Positions 35,450-45,228 of a DNA stretch of 64,000 nt are shown here, one piece after another. How positions within the stretch are numbered: position 1 is the stretch's first letter; each line of letters opens with the position of its first letter. The notes under the pieces were generated by a model that saw only the letters and a list, made by a program, of their open reading frames with translations, was not told where the DNA came from and ran no database searches. Source of the DNA: Gillisia sp. CAL575 (GTDB taxonomy: Bacteria; Bacteroidota; Bacteroidia; Flavobacteriales; Flavobacteriaceae). The position numbers and the translations under genes were made by a program. Location: contig NZ_APHJ01000023.1 of the NCBI RefSeq assembly GCF_000403785.1, positions 1-64,000 of the forward strand, in the 5' to 3' direction.

Positions 35450-36445
35450 ATGCATGAACAATTTTCTAAACTAAAATCTTCAAAAATTTTAGTTACTGGT
35501 GGAGCAGGATTTATTGGCTCTAATCTTACTGAGACACTTCTAAACCTTGGCGCTCAAGTTGTTTGCTTAGATAACTTTGCTACAGGTAAGCGTGAAAATA
35601 TAGAAGCTTTTAAAGATAATTCAATGTTCACCTTAATTGAGGGGGATATTAGAAATTTAGAAACTTGCCATAAAGCAGTGCAGGGTGTAGATTATATTTT
35701 GCACGAAGCAGCCTTAGGTTCTGTGCCGAGATCTTTGAAGGATCCAATTACAAGTAACGAAGTGAATGTGTCGGGATTTTTAAATATGTTAGTCGCTGCT
35801 CGAGATGCTAAAGTAAAAAGGTTTGTTTATGCAGCAAGTTCATCTACATATGGAGATTCAGAGAATCTACCAAAAGTTGAAGATGTAATCGGGAAACCGC
35901 TTTCTCCTTATGCAATAACAAAATATGTAAACGAGCTTTACGCCGATATTTTTAAATCTGCCTATGATCTGGATACTATAGGACTGAGATATTTCAATGT
36001 TTTTGGTAGAAAACAAGATCCCAACGGAGCTTATGCAGCCGTAATTCCAAAGTTTGTAATTCAATTAATGAATCATGAATCTCCTGTAATTAATGGAGAT
36101 GGAACTTATTCTAGAGACTTTACCTATATAGATAATGTGGTTCAAATGAATCTTCTTGCTCTTACATCAGATAATGAAAAGGCATTAAATGAGGTTTATA
36201 ATACTGCATTTGGAGACAGAACGAATCTTCTCGAATTGATACACTTGTTAAAGGAATATTTATCTGATTATGATCCGGAAATAGCGAAAGTGGAGATCAT
36301 GCATGGACCAAACCGAGCGGGCGATATCCCACATTCTTTAGCATCAGTAGATAAGGCTAAAATGAATTTAGGATATGACCCGAAATTTAATATTCAGGCT
36401 GGATTGAAAGAGGCAGCTGCTTGGTATTGGAAGAATTTAAAATAA
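35450..36445 (+). CDS. UDP-N-acetylglucosamine 4-epimerase-like SDR protein (WbpP/TviC type)
   Basis: The 331-residue extended SDR protein shows GGAGFIGSNL, 'LDNFATGKRENIEAF', 'LGSVPRSLKDPITSNEVNVSG' split over two strands, the active site 'ASSSTYGDSENLPK' and YAITKYVNE, and 'RYFNVFGRKQDPNGAYAAVIP'. This pattern matches the WbpP/TviC group, which interconverts UDP-GlcNAc and UDP-GalNAc (or their uronic acids). Immediately downstream (26 bases) is a TviB-like dehydrogenase, the same partnership as in Vi antigen and O-antigen loci making UDP-GalNAcA. The exact substrate is inferred from this context. Confidence 0.85.
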   Translation: MHEQFSKLKSSKILVTGGAGFIGSNLTETLLNLGAQVVCLDNFATGKRENIEAFKDNSMFTLIEGDIRNLETCHKAVQGVDYILHEAALGSVPRSLKDPITSNEVNVSGFLNMLVAARDAKVKRFVYAASSSTYGDSENLPKVEDVIGKPLSPYAITKYVNELYADIFKSAYDLDTIGLRYFNVFGRKQDPNGAYAAVIPKFVIQLMNHESPVINGDGTYSRDFTYIDNVVQMNLLALTSDNEKALNEVYNTAFGDRTNLLELIHLLKEYLSDYDPEIAKVEIMHGPNRAGDIPHSLASVDKAKMNLGYDPKFNIQAGLKEAAAWYWKNLK

Positions 36446-36471
36446 CATTATATACTTTATAAGAAGCTTAT

Positions 36472-37755
36472 ATGAATAAAGATATTAAAATAGCAATTAT
36501 TGGTTTAGGCTATGTTGGATTACCACTTGCCAGATTATTTGCTACCAAATTTTCTGTAATAGGTTTTGATATTAATAAACCAAGAGTTGCAGAACTAATG
36601 TCTGGGATCGATTCTACGTTGGAAGTCGAAAAAGAACTTTTGCAATCCTCTTTAGTAGATAACCCCTCTGGAGAAGTTGGTTTGTATTGCAGTACAGATC
36701 TTAAAGACATTAAGGATTGTAACTATTATATTATTACCGTACCAACTCCTGTAGATAAAAATAATAGACCAGATCTTACCCCATTATATAAAAGCAGTGA
36801 AACGGTAGGAAAAGTTCTCAAAATAGGGGATATAGTTATATATGAATCTACTGTGTATCCTGGGGTGACAGAGGATGAATGTGTCCCAGTTCTCGAAAAG
36901 GTTAGTGGGTTAAAATTCAATCAGGATTTCTTTGCTGGCTACTCTCCAGAAAGGATCAATCCAGGAGATAAGGAACATACCGTAGATAAAATCTTGAAGG
37001 TTACCGCTGGATCTACTCCAGAAATAGGTAAGAAAGTAGATGATCTTTATAAAGCCGTTATTACTGCTGGTACTCATTTAGCTCCGACAATAAAAGTAGC
37101 CGAAGCTGCAAAAGTAATAGAGAATTCTCAAAGAGATATTAATATTGCGTTTGTAAATGAGTTAGCTAAGATCTTCAATATGTTGGATATAGATACCAAT
37201 GATGTTTTAGAGGCTGCTGGTACAAAATGGAACTTTTTACCTTTTAAACCCGGATTGGTTGGTGGACATTGTATTGGTGTAGATCCCTATTATTTGGCAC
37301 AAAAAGCTCAAGAAGTGGGTTACCATCCTGAAATTATACTTGCAGGAAGAAGAATGAATGATAGTATGGGTCAATATGTTGCTAGTGAGGTAGTAAAGCT
37401 TATGTTGCAACATGACATTAAGGTAAAGGGTGCAAACGTTTTAATTTTAGGAATAACTTTTAAGGAAAACTGCCCTGATGTTCGGAATACTAAAGTTGTG
37501 GATGTTATTAAGAACTTAAAGGAATACGGAGTAAATATTACTATTTATGATCCTCTAGCTAATCCAAGCGAAGTGAAACATGAATATGGATTAGAAACTA
37601 CTAGGGACTTACCTAAACAAAAATTTGATTCGATTGTTCTTGCAGTTGCTCATAAAGAATTTTTGGACCTTGAATTTAATGAACTTAAATCTCAGAAATC
37701 TGTAGTTTATGATGTTAAAGGAGTTTTAGGTGATAAATGTGATAAAAAATTATAG
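36472..37755 (+). CDS. tviB: Nucleotide-sugar dehydrogenase, TviB/WbpO-like (UDP-HexNAc 6-dehydrogenase)
   Basis: The enzyme oxidises C6 of a UDP-N-acetylhexosamine to the uronic acid with NAD. The 427-residue protein carries the NAD fold [10 protein letters not shown], '[20 protein letters not shown]', '[17 protein letters not shown]', the ESTVYPG segment, the catalytic Cys in '[12 protein letters not shown]', and '[15 protein letters not shown]'. These match TviB/WbpO rather than UDP-glucose dehydrogenase. Together with the epimerase upstream it should give UDP-GalNAcA, a frequent acidic amino sugar of capsules. Confidence 0.88.
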   Translation: MNKDIKIAIIGLGYVGLPLARLFATKFSVIGFDINKPRVAELMSGIDSTLEVEKELLQSSLVDNPSGEVGLYCSTDLKDIKDCNYYIITVPTPVDKNNRPDLTPLYKSSETVGKVLKIGDIVIYESTVYPGVTEDECVPVLEKVSGLKFNQDFFAGYSPERINPGDKEHTVDKILKVTAGSTPEIGKKVDDLYKAVITAGTHLAPTIKVAEAAKVIENSQRDINIAFVNELAKIFNMLDIDTNDVLEAAGTKWNFLPFKPGLVGGHCIGVDPYYLAQKAQEVGYHPEIILAGRRMNDSMGQYVASEVVKLMLQHDIKVKGANVLILGITFKENCPDVRNTKVVDVIKNLKEYGVNITIYDPLANPSEVKHEYGLETTRDLPKQKFDSIVLAVAHKEFLDLEFNELKSQKSVVYDVKGVLGDKCDKKL

Positions 37756-37756
37756 A

Positions 37757-39151
37757 ATGAAGATTACAAATATTTGTTGTATTGGAGCTGGATATGTTGG
37801 AGGTCCAACTATGGCAATAATTGCTCAAAAGTGTCCGCACATCAATGTGACCGTTGTTGATATAAATGAAAAGAGAATTGCTGCTTGGAATGATGATGAT
37901 GTGAATAACATTCCGATTTATGAGCCAGGTTTGTCAGATATAGTGAAAGAAGCCAGAGGGAGAAATTTGTTTTTTTCAACTAAAGTAGATGAAGCCATAG
38001 ATAAAGCTGAAATGATCTTTATTTCAGTAAATACTCCTACCAAAACTTATGGTATAGGAAAGGGTATGGCTGCCGACTTAAAATTTATTGAACTTTGTGC
38101 TAGACAAATAGCGCGTGTTTCTAAAACGGATAAGATTGTAGTTGAAAAATCTACTTTACCTGTACGAACTGCTGAAGCATTAAAGAATATATTAGAAAAC
38201 ACTGGGAATGGAGTTAATTTTCAGATTCTTTCCAACCCAGAATTTTTAGCAGAAGGAACAGCCGTAGAAGATCTATTAGCTCCAGATAGAGTTTTAATAG
38301 GTGGTGATATAGATTCTGAAAGAGGTAAAGAGGCAGTAAATGCATTGGTTGAAGTGTATGCTAATTGGGTTTCTAAAGAGCATATTCTTACTACCAATGT
38401 TTGGTCTTCTGAATTATCTAAATTAACTGCAAATGCATTTTTAGCACAGCGGGTTTCAAGTATAAACGCTATGAGCGAATTATGTGAAAAGACTGGAGCA
38501 GATGTAAATGAAGTTGCTAAGGCGGTTGGGATGGATACTAGAATTGGCTCTAAATTCCTACAATCTTCTGTTGGATTTGGTGGATCTTGCTTTCAAAAAG
38601 ACATCTTGAATTTAGTGTATATAGCCAAGTCTTTTGGACTGAATGAAGTTGCAGATTATTGGGAGCAGGTTATTATTCTAAATGATCATCAAAAAAGGAG
38701 ATTTGCTTCAAATATTGTCAAGACATTATTCAATACCGTATCTGGTAAAAAAATAGCTATTTTAGGATGGGCATTTAAAAAAGATACTAACGACACCAGG
38801 GAATCTGCTGCTATTTATGTGTCAGATTATCTTTTAAATGAACAAGCTGAAATTGTGGTATACGATCCAAAAGTTACTGCAGAGCAGATCTACGCAGATT
38901 TAGATTATTTAGGATCGAGATCAGACTCAGAGAACAGATCTCTTGTAAAAGTGGTAAATTCAGCTGAAGAAGCTTGCAAAAACTCTCATGCAGTTGCAAT
39001 TTTGACGGAATGGGATGAGTTTAAAGAACTTGATTGGCAAACTGTTTACGATAATATGTTGAAACCAGCCTTTCTGTTTGATGGTCGAAGACTATTGGAA
39101 AGAGCAACAAAGGAAAAAATTGGATTCGAATTTTATGCAATAGGAAACTAA
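37757..39151 (+). CDS. ugd: UDP-glucose 6-dehydrogenase
   Basis: The enzyme oxidises UDP-glucose to UDP-glucuronate. I chose the ATG at 37757 ([16 protein letters not shown]), 1 base after the previous stop; an in-frame upstream start at 37730 overlaps the neighbour. The 464-residue protein resembles the eukaryote-like UGDH type, with '[14 protein letters not shown]', '[17 protein letters not shown]', the catalytic Cys in '[14 protein letters not shown]', and '[15 protein letters not shown]'. Its product feeds both UDP-glucuronate 4-epimerases in the locus. Confidence 0.94.
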   Translation: MKITNICCIGAGYVGGPTMAIIAQKCPHINVTVVDINEKRIAAWNDDDVNNIPIYEPGLSDIVKEARGRNLFFSTKVDEAIDKAEMIFISVNTPTKTYGIGKGMAADLKFIELCARQIARVSKTDKIVVEKSTLPVRTAEALKNILENTGNGVNFQILSNPEFLAEGTAVEDLLAPDRVLIGGDIDSERGKEAVNALVEVYANWVSKEHILTTNVWSSELSKLTANAFLAQRVSSINAMSELCEKTGADVNEVAKAVGMDTRIGSKFLQSSVGFGGSCFQKDILNLVYIAKSFGLNEVADYWEQVIILNDHQKRRFASNIVKTLFNTVSGKKIAILGWAFKKDTNDTRESAAIYVSDYLLNEQAEIVVYDPKVTAEQIYADLDYLGSRSDSENRSLVKVVNSAEEACKNSHAVAILTEWDEFKELDWQTVYDNMLKPAFLFDGRRLLERATKEKIGFEFYAIGN

Positions 39152-39166
39152 ATATCAAAAGTTATT

Positions 39167-40186
39167 ATGAAGAAGGTATTAGTTACTGGAGCAGCAGGAT
39201 TTATAGGTTTCCATTTATCAAAGATTCTTTTAAAACACGGCTATAATGTAGTTGGGATCGATAATATAAATGATTATTATGACATCAATTTAAAATATGG
39301 TAGGCTTAGTAAATTAGGGATAGATAGGGTAGATGCAGAACGATTTAATGAAGTTGCTAAAAGTTCTAATTCCAATTTTAAGTTTTTGCGTCTTAATCTA
39401 GAAGACCGAGAAAATTTACCTAAATTATTTACTAATCATAATTTTGATATAGTATGTAATCTTGCAGCTCAAGCTGGAGTAAGATATAGTATAGAAAACC
39501 CTGAGGCTTATATAGATAGTAATGTTGTTGGGTTCTTAAACTTATTGGAATGCTGTAGACATAACAAAATAGAACATTTAGTTTACGCTAGTAGTTCTAG
39601 TGTTTATGGTCAAAATGAAAAGATTCCTTTTGATACTCAAGATAATGTAGATCATCCTATTAGTTTATATGCCGCTACCAAAAAAAGCAATGAGTTAATG
39701 GCGTATACCTATAGCCATCTATATGATTTTAAAACCACAGGACTTAGGTTCTTTACTGTTTACGGACCATGGGGAAGACCAGATATGGCAATGTACTTGT
39801 TTACCGATGCTATTTTAAATGATAGACCTATCAAGGTTTTCAATAATGGTAATTTAGAAAGAGATTTCACTTACATAGATGATATTGTTGAAGGAGTTTT
39901 TAAAATAATTGACAAGGGAAATTCAGAAGACTCAAAAAAATATTCCCTTTATAATATAGGTAATAGTAAGCCAGTAAAATTGATGGATTTTATTACAGAG
40001 ATTGAAAAGCAAACTGGTATTGAAGCAAAAAAGGAAATGTTACCTATGCAAGCTGGTGATGTTTCTAGAACATGGGCAAATGTGGACTTGCTTAAGAAAG
40101 ACTATAACTATACTCCCAAAACCTCTGTTAGTGTTGGGGTAGAGCATTTTATAATATGGTTTAAAAGTTATTATAATCAACAATAA
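39167..40186 (+). CDS. UDP-glucuronate 4-epimerase, copy 2
   Basis: A close paralogue of the gene at 32377 (339 residues). It has the same hallmarks: GAAGFIGFHL, 'IDNINDYYDINLKYGRL', 'LAAQAGVRYSIENPEAYIDS', SSSVYGQN, YAATKKS and 'FFTVYGPWGRPDMA'. It directly follows ugd (15 bases), its metabolic supplier of UDP-glucuronate, so this copy is the better candidate for supplying UDP-galacturonate to this locus. Keeping two copies within 7 kb suggests block duplication or joining of two gene clusters. Confidence 0.9.
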   Translation: MKKVLVTGAAGFIGFHLSKILLKHGYNVVGIDNINDYYDINLKYGRLSKLGIDRVDAERFNEVAKSSNSNFKFLRLNLEDRENLPKLFTNHNFDIVCNLAAQAGVRYSIENPEAYIDSNVVGFLNLLECCRHNKIEHLVYASSSSVYGQNEKIPFDTQDNVDHPISLYAATKKSNELMAYTYSHLYDFKTTGLRFFTVYGPWGRPDMAMYLFTDAILNDRPIKVFNNGNLERDFTYIDDIVEGVFKIIDKGNSEDSKKYSLYNIGNSKPVKLMDFITEIEKQTGIEAKKEMLPMQAGDVSRTWANVDLLKKDYNYTPKTSVSVGVEHFIIWFKSYYNQQ

Positions 40187-40274
40187 ATTTATAGTTATTC
40201 ACTGATGCTGGTTAGACATTTTAACGATTAAAACTATTCTAAATGACAAATTCTTTTCGCTCTAAATATAATAA

Positions 40275-41732
40275 ATGTCTTTAAGAAAACAGGCTACAGC
40301 AGGTATTTTTTGGACTTTTGCACAACAATTTGGTCAACAGATTGTTCTTTTTGTGGTTTCCACTATATTAGCAAGATTGCTTTTACCAGAAGAATTTGGG
40401 TATATAGGGATGATTGCTATTTTCGTTTCTGTAGGGAATGCACTTTTAAAGGGAGGTTTAACCCAGTCCTTAATTAGAAGCAAGAATTTAGAGGAGGATG
40501 ACTATGCCACCGTTTTTTACTATAATCTGGCTGCTAGTATTCTTATATATATAGTCATTTATTTTATTGCACCTTATGTTTCCGGTTTTTATGGTTACCC
40601 AATACTTACTCCAATTATAAGGTGGTATTGCTTAAGTTTCATTTTGTTTGCCTTTTCTGTAGTACAGGAAGCTAAACTAACAAAAGAAATGAATTTTAAG
40701 ATTCAGACCTTAATTTCTATACCCTCAGTAATTATTGGTGGAATCGTGGGGATTGTTATGGCTTATTCAGGATACGGGGTATGGAGTATTGTCTGGAACC
40801 AGCTAATAACTGCATTAGTGAGAAGTATTCAGTTATGGATTTATTCTAAGTGGAGTCCAGGATTAATTTTTAATTTTGCTAAATTTAAAGAGCATTTAAC
40901 ATTTGGATATAAAATTACTTTGTCTTCGTTATTGGAAAATATTTTCAGTAACCTCTACGTTATAATAATTGGAAAATACTTTTCAGCAGGACAGGTTGGA
41001 TTTTATACCAGAGCAGATAGTATGAAGAATCTTCCTGTAAATAATATTACCCTAGCTTTAACCAAAGTTACTTATCCTTTGTTTGCAGAAATTCAACATG
41101 ATAATGAAAGATTGAAGAGAGTTTATAAACAACTCATGAAAATGTCTATATATGTTGTGGCTCCCATTATGATTTTTTTAATTATTCTTGCAGAACCAGT
41201 TTTTAGATTCCTGTTTACAGAGAAATGGTTGCCCGCAGTACCCTATTTTCAAATATTATGTGTTTCAGGTATCTTGTTCCCTATTCAAGGTTATAATGCA
41301 AATGTTTTGTTGGTAAAGGGGAAAAGTAATACCTTTTTAAAATTAACGGCTTTTAATAAATTTTTATTGGTTATTGGAATAATAATAGGTTTACAATTTG
41401 GTATAATGGGATTACTCTATACACAAGTTATATTATCTATTATTACTTTTTTTATATATGCATATCACACAGATAAAGTGATTGGATATTCTGCAATGCA
41501 GCAATTAGTGGATATCTTGCCTTTAATATTATTATCCTTTGTGCCTGGCCTTCTTGTATATTTTATGAATATATATCTTGAAAATCAATCAGATTTGTTA
41601 AGAATAATGGGAGGAGCAGGTGTTGGGGTTGTTTTATATGTTGGAATTAGTTATATTTTTAAAATTGAAAGTTTTAATGATATATTGGAAATAGTTTTTA
41701 AAAAAAAGAAGATAAGTATAACGAAAAAATAA
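40275..41732 (+). CDS. Polysaccharide flippase (Wzx/MOP-like)
   Basis: The protein probably moves lipid-linked oligosaccharide units across the inner membrane. The 485 residues form about 12-14 hydrophobic segments, and the start ('MSLRKQATAGIFWTFAQQFGQQ') and 'ILARLLLPEEFGYIGMIAIF' are typical of the MOP superfamily 'lipopolysaccharide biosynthesis protein' group. A single Wzx here and two Wzy-like proteins further along point to Wzy-dependent assembly. No motif identifies the sugar substrate. Confidence 0.92.
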   Translation: MSLRKQATAGIFWTFAQQFGQQIVLFVVSTILARLLLPEEFGYIGMIAIFVSVGNALLKGGLTQSLIRSKNLEEDDYATVFYYNLAASILIYIVIYFIAPYVSGFYGYPILTPIIRWYCLSFILFAFSVVQEAKLTKEMNFKIQTLISIPSVIIGGIVGIVMAYSGYGVWSIVWNQLITALVRSIQLWIYSKWSPGLIFNFAKFKEHLTFGYKITLSSLLENIFSNLYVIIIGKYFSAGQVGFYTRADSMKNLPVNNITLALTKVTYPLFAEIQHDNERLKRVYKQLMKMSIYVVAPIMIFLIILAEPVFRFLFTEKWLPAVPYFQILCVSGILFPIQGYNANVLLVKGKSNTFLKLTAFNKFLLVIGIIIGLQFGIMGLLYTQVILSIITFFIYAYHTDKVIGYSAMQQLVDILPLILLSFVPGLLVYFMNIYLENQSDLLRIMGGAGVGVVLYVGISYIFKIESFNDILEIVFKKKKISITKK

Positions 41733-41787
41733 TTTTTCAAAAACTCGTATTTATACCAGTGCTTTATAAATATTTTATATAATTAAA

Positions 41788-42801
41788 ATGAATTTAAACA
41801 ATAAATCTATCCTAATTACAGGAGGAACAGGTTCTCTAGGAAAGGCCTTGACAAAACATTTGTTAGAATCTGGAACAGAAATAAAGAAACTTGTGATCTT
41901 TTCAAGAGATGAGCAAAAGCAATTTGAGATGGCACAGGAGTATCCCGCAGACCAATATCCTCAAATTCGATTTTTCATTGGTGACGTTAGAGACGAAGCT
42001 AGAGTAAAAAGAGCTCTAAAAGGAATAGACTACGTTATTCATGCAGCTGCGATGAAACATGTCCCCATTGCCGAATATAACCCTATGGAATGTGTGAAAA
42101 CCAATATAATGGGAGCAGAAAATATTATTAACGCTTGTTTAGAAACTGAAGTTACTAGAGTAGTTGCCTTATCTACAGACAAAGCTGCAGCACCTATTAA
42201 TTTATATGGTGCCACGAAACTTGCTTCGGACAAATTATTTGTAGCTGCTAATAATATCACCGGATGGAATCCTATTAAATTTTCTGTAGTAAGATATGGC
42301 AATGTTATGGGATCCAATGGTTCCGTAATTCCTTTTTTCCTAAAAAAGAAAAAAGAAGGAATTTTGCCAATAACAGATCCTACGATGACCAGGTTTAATA
42401 TTTCTTTGCAAGGGGGAGTAGATATGGTGATGCATGCTTTAGAGCACGCATGGGGTGGAGAGATATTTGTCCCTAAAATACCATCTTATAAGATCACAGA
42501 TGTTGCTGAAGCTATTGGACCGGAATGCGAAAAACCGATTGTGGGAATTCGTCCAGGTGAAAAAATTCATGAAGAAATGATCACAGCTTCAGATTCTTAC
42601 TACACCTATGATCTAGGTAAATACTATACTATTCTTCCTTCTACACATAAATGGAATTTAAACGAGTTTATCAATGAATTTGGAGCAACAAAAGTAAAGC
42701 CAGGTTTTCAATATAACTCCGCAGACAATGAAGAATGGGAAACTGTTGGAGATCTTAGAAAATTAATTAAGGAGCATGTTGATTTAACGTTTGAAGTATA
42801 A
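41788..42801 (+). CDS. pseB: UDP-N-acetylglucosamine 4,6-dehydratase (inverting)
   Basis: PseB performs the first step of pseudaminic acid synthesis, dehydrating UDP-GlcNAc and inverting C5. The 337-residue protein has 'ILITGGTGSLGKAL', 'SRDEQKQFEMAQEY', 'HAAAMKHVPIAEYNPME', the active region 'STDKAAAPINLYGATK' and 'VVRYGNVMGSNGSVIPFF', a combination that separates PseB from FlmA-unrelated dehydratases. It starts a run pseB-pseC-pseF-pseH with 3 bases or overlaps between genes. Confidence 0.94.
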   Translation: MNLNNKSILITGGTGSLGKALTKHLLESGTEIKKLVIFSRDEQKQFEMAQEYPADQYPQIRFFIGDVRDEARVKRALKGIDYVIHAAAMKHVPIAEYNPMECVKTNIMGAENIINACLETEVTRVVALSTDKAAAPINLYGATKLASDKLFVAANNITGWNPIKFSVVRYGNVMGSNGSVIPFFLKKKKEGILPITDPTMTRFNISLQGGVDMVMHALEHAWGGEIFVPKIPSYKITDVAEAIGPECEKPIVGIRPGEKIHEEMITASDSYYTYDLGKYYTILPSTHKWNLNEFINEFGATKVKPGFQYNSADNEEWETVGDLRKLIKEHVDLTFEV

Positions 42802-42804
42802 ATT

Positions 42805-43998
42805 ATGAACAATTCAATTCCCTATGGACGTCAGAATATAACGCCAGAGGATATTCTTGCAGTTACAGAGGCATTACAGTCAGATTATCTAACCCAAGGA
42901 CCTAGAATTTTAGAATTTGAAAATGAATTCGCATCTTATGTAGGTTCTAAATTTGCGGTTGCCGTTTCTAATGGTACTGCAGCATTGCATCTTAATGCAC
43001 TTGCGTTAGGTGTGAAGCCAGGAAACAAGGTTATTACTACTCCACTAACTTTTGCAGCTTCGGCTAATTGTATACGATATTGTGGAGGTACAGTCGTTTT
43101 TGCTGATATTGATCCTGACACTTATTTATTAGATATCAAAGCTGTACGAAAACTTTTGGAAAGTGCTCCCAGAGGAACTTATCAAGGAATTGTTCCAGTA
43201 GATTTTGCTGGTAGAGCGGTCGATCTCGAAGCTTTTAGAAAATTAGCTGACGAATTTGACTTGTGGATTATAGAAGACTCTTGTCATTCTCCAGGCGGTT
43301 TTTTTATAGATAGTCAAGGTGTACAACAACACTGTGGTAACGGTAATTTTGCTGATTTGGCCATATTTTCTTTCCATCCAGTTAAACATATAGCTTGTGG
43401 TGAAGGAGGTATGATTTCCACGAACGATGAAGCACTTTATAAAAAATTGTTAGCATTAAGGACTCATGGTATAGTTAAAGATGAAGATTTATACACAAAT
43501 AGTATAGAGTTTGCTTCCGCGAAAGCAAGTACCAATCAATATCCTGCGTGGTACATGGAAATGCAAATGCTCGGTTTTAATTATCGTTTAACAGATTTTC
43601 AGGCAGCCTTAGGAACAAGTCAATTACAAAGAGCAGATTTTGGATTGGAAGTTAGAAGAAGAATTGCAAAGACATATTTTCAAGCATTTAAAAATGAAGA
43701 TTTTATCAAAGGTCAATCTGGAGTAATAGAAGGACATGCCTATCATTTATATGTGCTAGAAGTAGAGGATAGATTAGGCTTGTATAATTATTTACGTGAA
43801 AATAATATTTATGCGCAAATACATTATATACCTTGCCATTTAATGCCATATTATAGAGAATTAGGGTGGAAAGAAGGAGATATGCCAATTGCTGAAAATT
43901 ATTATAAACACTGTATTAGTTTGCCTATGTATCCTACATTAACTAGAGATGAACAGGTCTTTGTTATTGAAAAGATAAATGAGTTTTACAATGTCTAA
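42805..43998 (+). CDS. pseC: UDP-4-keto-sugar aminotransferase of the pseudaminic acid pathway
   Basis: PseC transfers an amino group to the 4-keto sugar made by PseB, using pyridoxal phosphate and glutamate. The 397-residue DegT/DnrJ/EryC1-type protein begins 'MNNSIPYGRQNITPEDILAV' and carries the PLP-binding Lys194 in 'FSFHPVKHIACGEGGMI', the 'EDSCHSPGG' strand, and 'FNYRLTDFQAALG'. It starts 3 bases after pseB and overlaps pseF by 8 bases. Confidence 0.94.
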   Translation: MNNSIPYGRQNITPEDILAVTEALQSDYLTQGPRILEFENEFASYVGSKFAVAVSNGTAALHLNALALGVKPGNKVITTPLTFAASANCIRYCGGTVVFADIDPDTYLLDIKAVRKLLESAPRGTYQGIVPVDFAGRAVDLEAFRKLADEFDLWIIEDSCHSPGGFFIDSQGVQQHCGNGNFADLAIFSFHPVKHIACGEGGMISTNDEALYKKLLALRTHGIVKDEDLYTNSIEFASAKASTNQYPAWYMEMQMLGFNYRLTDFQAALGTSQLQRADFGLEVRRRIAKTYFQAFKNEDFIKGQSGVIEGHAYHLYVLEVEDRLGLYNYLRENNIYAQIHYIPCHLMPYYRELGWKEGDMPIAENYYKHCISLPMYPTLTRDEQVFVIEKINEFYNV

Positions 43999-44683
43999 TT
44001 TAGCAATTATTCCAGCTCGGGGAGGCAGTAAACGAATTCCAAGAAAAAACATCAAAGATTTTCTAGGTAAGCCAATTATTGCTTATTCTATTGAGGCTGC
44101 TTTAAAGTCTGACCTTTTTGACGAGGTGATGGTTTCTACAGATGATAAGGAAATTGCTGAAATTGCCATAAAATATGGAGCAAAGGTGCCTTTTTTGCGA
44201 AGTGGGAAAAATGCCGATGATTATGCTACAACTGTGGATGTATTAATAGAGGTAATAGAAAAATATAAAGCCCAGGGAAGAACATTTGAAAATATTGCTT
44301 GCCTGTATCCAAGCGCACCTTTCACCACCTCAAAGAAATTGAAGGAAGCTTATACAATATTGATATCAAAAAGGCTGGATGCAGTATTTCCTGTAATGCC
44401 TTTCAGTTTTCCTATTCAAAGGTCACTGAAGATGAATGAAGGTAAGCTTGAATATTTCTATCCGGAATTTGAAAATTCACGGTCTCAGGATCTGGAAAAA
44501 GCCTATCACGATGCCGGACAGTTTTATTTTATAAACACTTCAAACCTTTTAATTAATAAAAGCATACTATCAAAAAATACCGGAGCTATACTTATTACGG
44601 AATTAGAAGCTCAGGATATTGACAATGAAACCGATTGGAAAATTGCAGAAATTAAATATGAACTCCTACAAAGCACTAAATAA
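43991..44683 (+). CDS. pseF: Pseudaminic acid cytidylyltransferase
   Basis: PseF activates pseudaminic acid with CTP to CMP-pseudaminate, the donor for glycosyltransferases. I chose the ATG at 43991 (MSNLAIIPARGGSKRIP) over the upstream ATG at 43979 because it aligns with the family start. The 230-residue protein shows 'PARGGSKRIPRKNIKDFLGKP', 'VSTDDKEIAEIA' and 'YPSAPFTT', with 'YHDAGQFYF' near the C-terminus, as in PseF/NeuA-type synthetases. Confidence 0.94.
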   Translation: MSNLAIIPARGGSKRIPRKNIKDFLGKPIIAYSIEAALKSDLFDEVMVSTDDKEIAEIAIKYGAKVPFLRSGKNADDYATTVDVLIEVIEKYKAQGRTFENIACLYPSAPFTTSKKLKEAYTILISKRLDAVFPVMPFSFPIQRSLKMNEGKLEYFYPEFENSRSQDLEKAYHDAGQFYFINTSNLLINKSILSKNTGAILITELEAQDIDNETDWKIAEIKYELLQSTK

Positions 44684-45224
44684 GCAAACTTTTAACTCGG
44701 GAAAGTATTCTATAGTTCCACTGAGGATGGAAGACCGCTATGCTATTATGAAATGGCGTAATGAACAGATCTATCATTTAAGACAACACAAAACTCTTAC
44801 AAGAGAAGATCAGGACAAATATTTTGAAACAACAGTGGCAAGTTTATTTAAAAAAGAACAACCTGATCAAATCTTATTTTCTTATTTAAAAAATGACAAA
44901 TGTATTGGTTATGGTGGATTGGTTCATATTAATTGGGTCGATAAAAATGCGGAGATTTCTTTTGTAATGGATACCATATTGGAAAAAGAGAATTTCTCCA
45001 AGCATTGGAGCCTGTTTTTAGGTTTAATTGAGCAAGTAGCCTTTAAAGAATTAAAGCTTTACAAGATATTTACGTTTGCTTTTGACCTTCGTCCACATTT
45101 ATATGAACCCGTTGAAAATGCAGGTTTTGTTAAGGAAGCTACCTTAAAAAAGCAATGTCTTTTTAATGAAGAATATAAAGACATTATTATACATGCTAAG
45201 TTTAACATAACAGAAAAACTTTAA
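44658..45224 (+). CDS. pseH: PseH-like N-acetyltransferase (GNAT)
   Basis: The protein is probably the acetyltransferase that acetylates the 4-amino group of the altrosamine intermediate. I chose the ATG at 44658 (MNSYKALNKQTF), overlapping pseF by 26 bases; the alternative at 44619 is deep inside pseF. The ~188-residue protein has a GNAT pattern: 'VPLRMEDRYAIMKWRNEQIYHLRQ' split over the first strand and helix, 'CIGYGGLVHINW' and 'LYEPVENAGFVKEA'. Position within the pse run supports the name. An unusual acyl donor cannot be excluded. Confidence 0.8.
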   Translation: MNSYKALNKQTFNSGKYSIVPLRMEDRYAIMKWRNEQIYHLRQHKTLTREDQDKYFETTVASLFKKEQPDQILFSYLKNDKCIGYGGLVHINWVDKNAEISFVMDTILEKENFSKHWSLFLGLIEQVAFKELKLYKIFTFAFDLRPHLYEPVENAGFVKEATLKKQCLFNEEYKDIIIHAKFNITEKL

Positions 45225-45228
45225 AACC

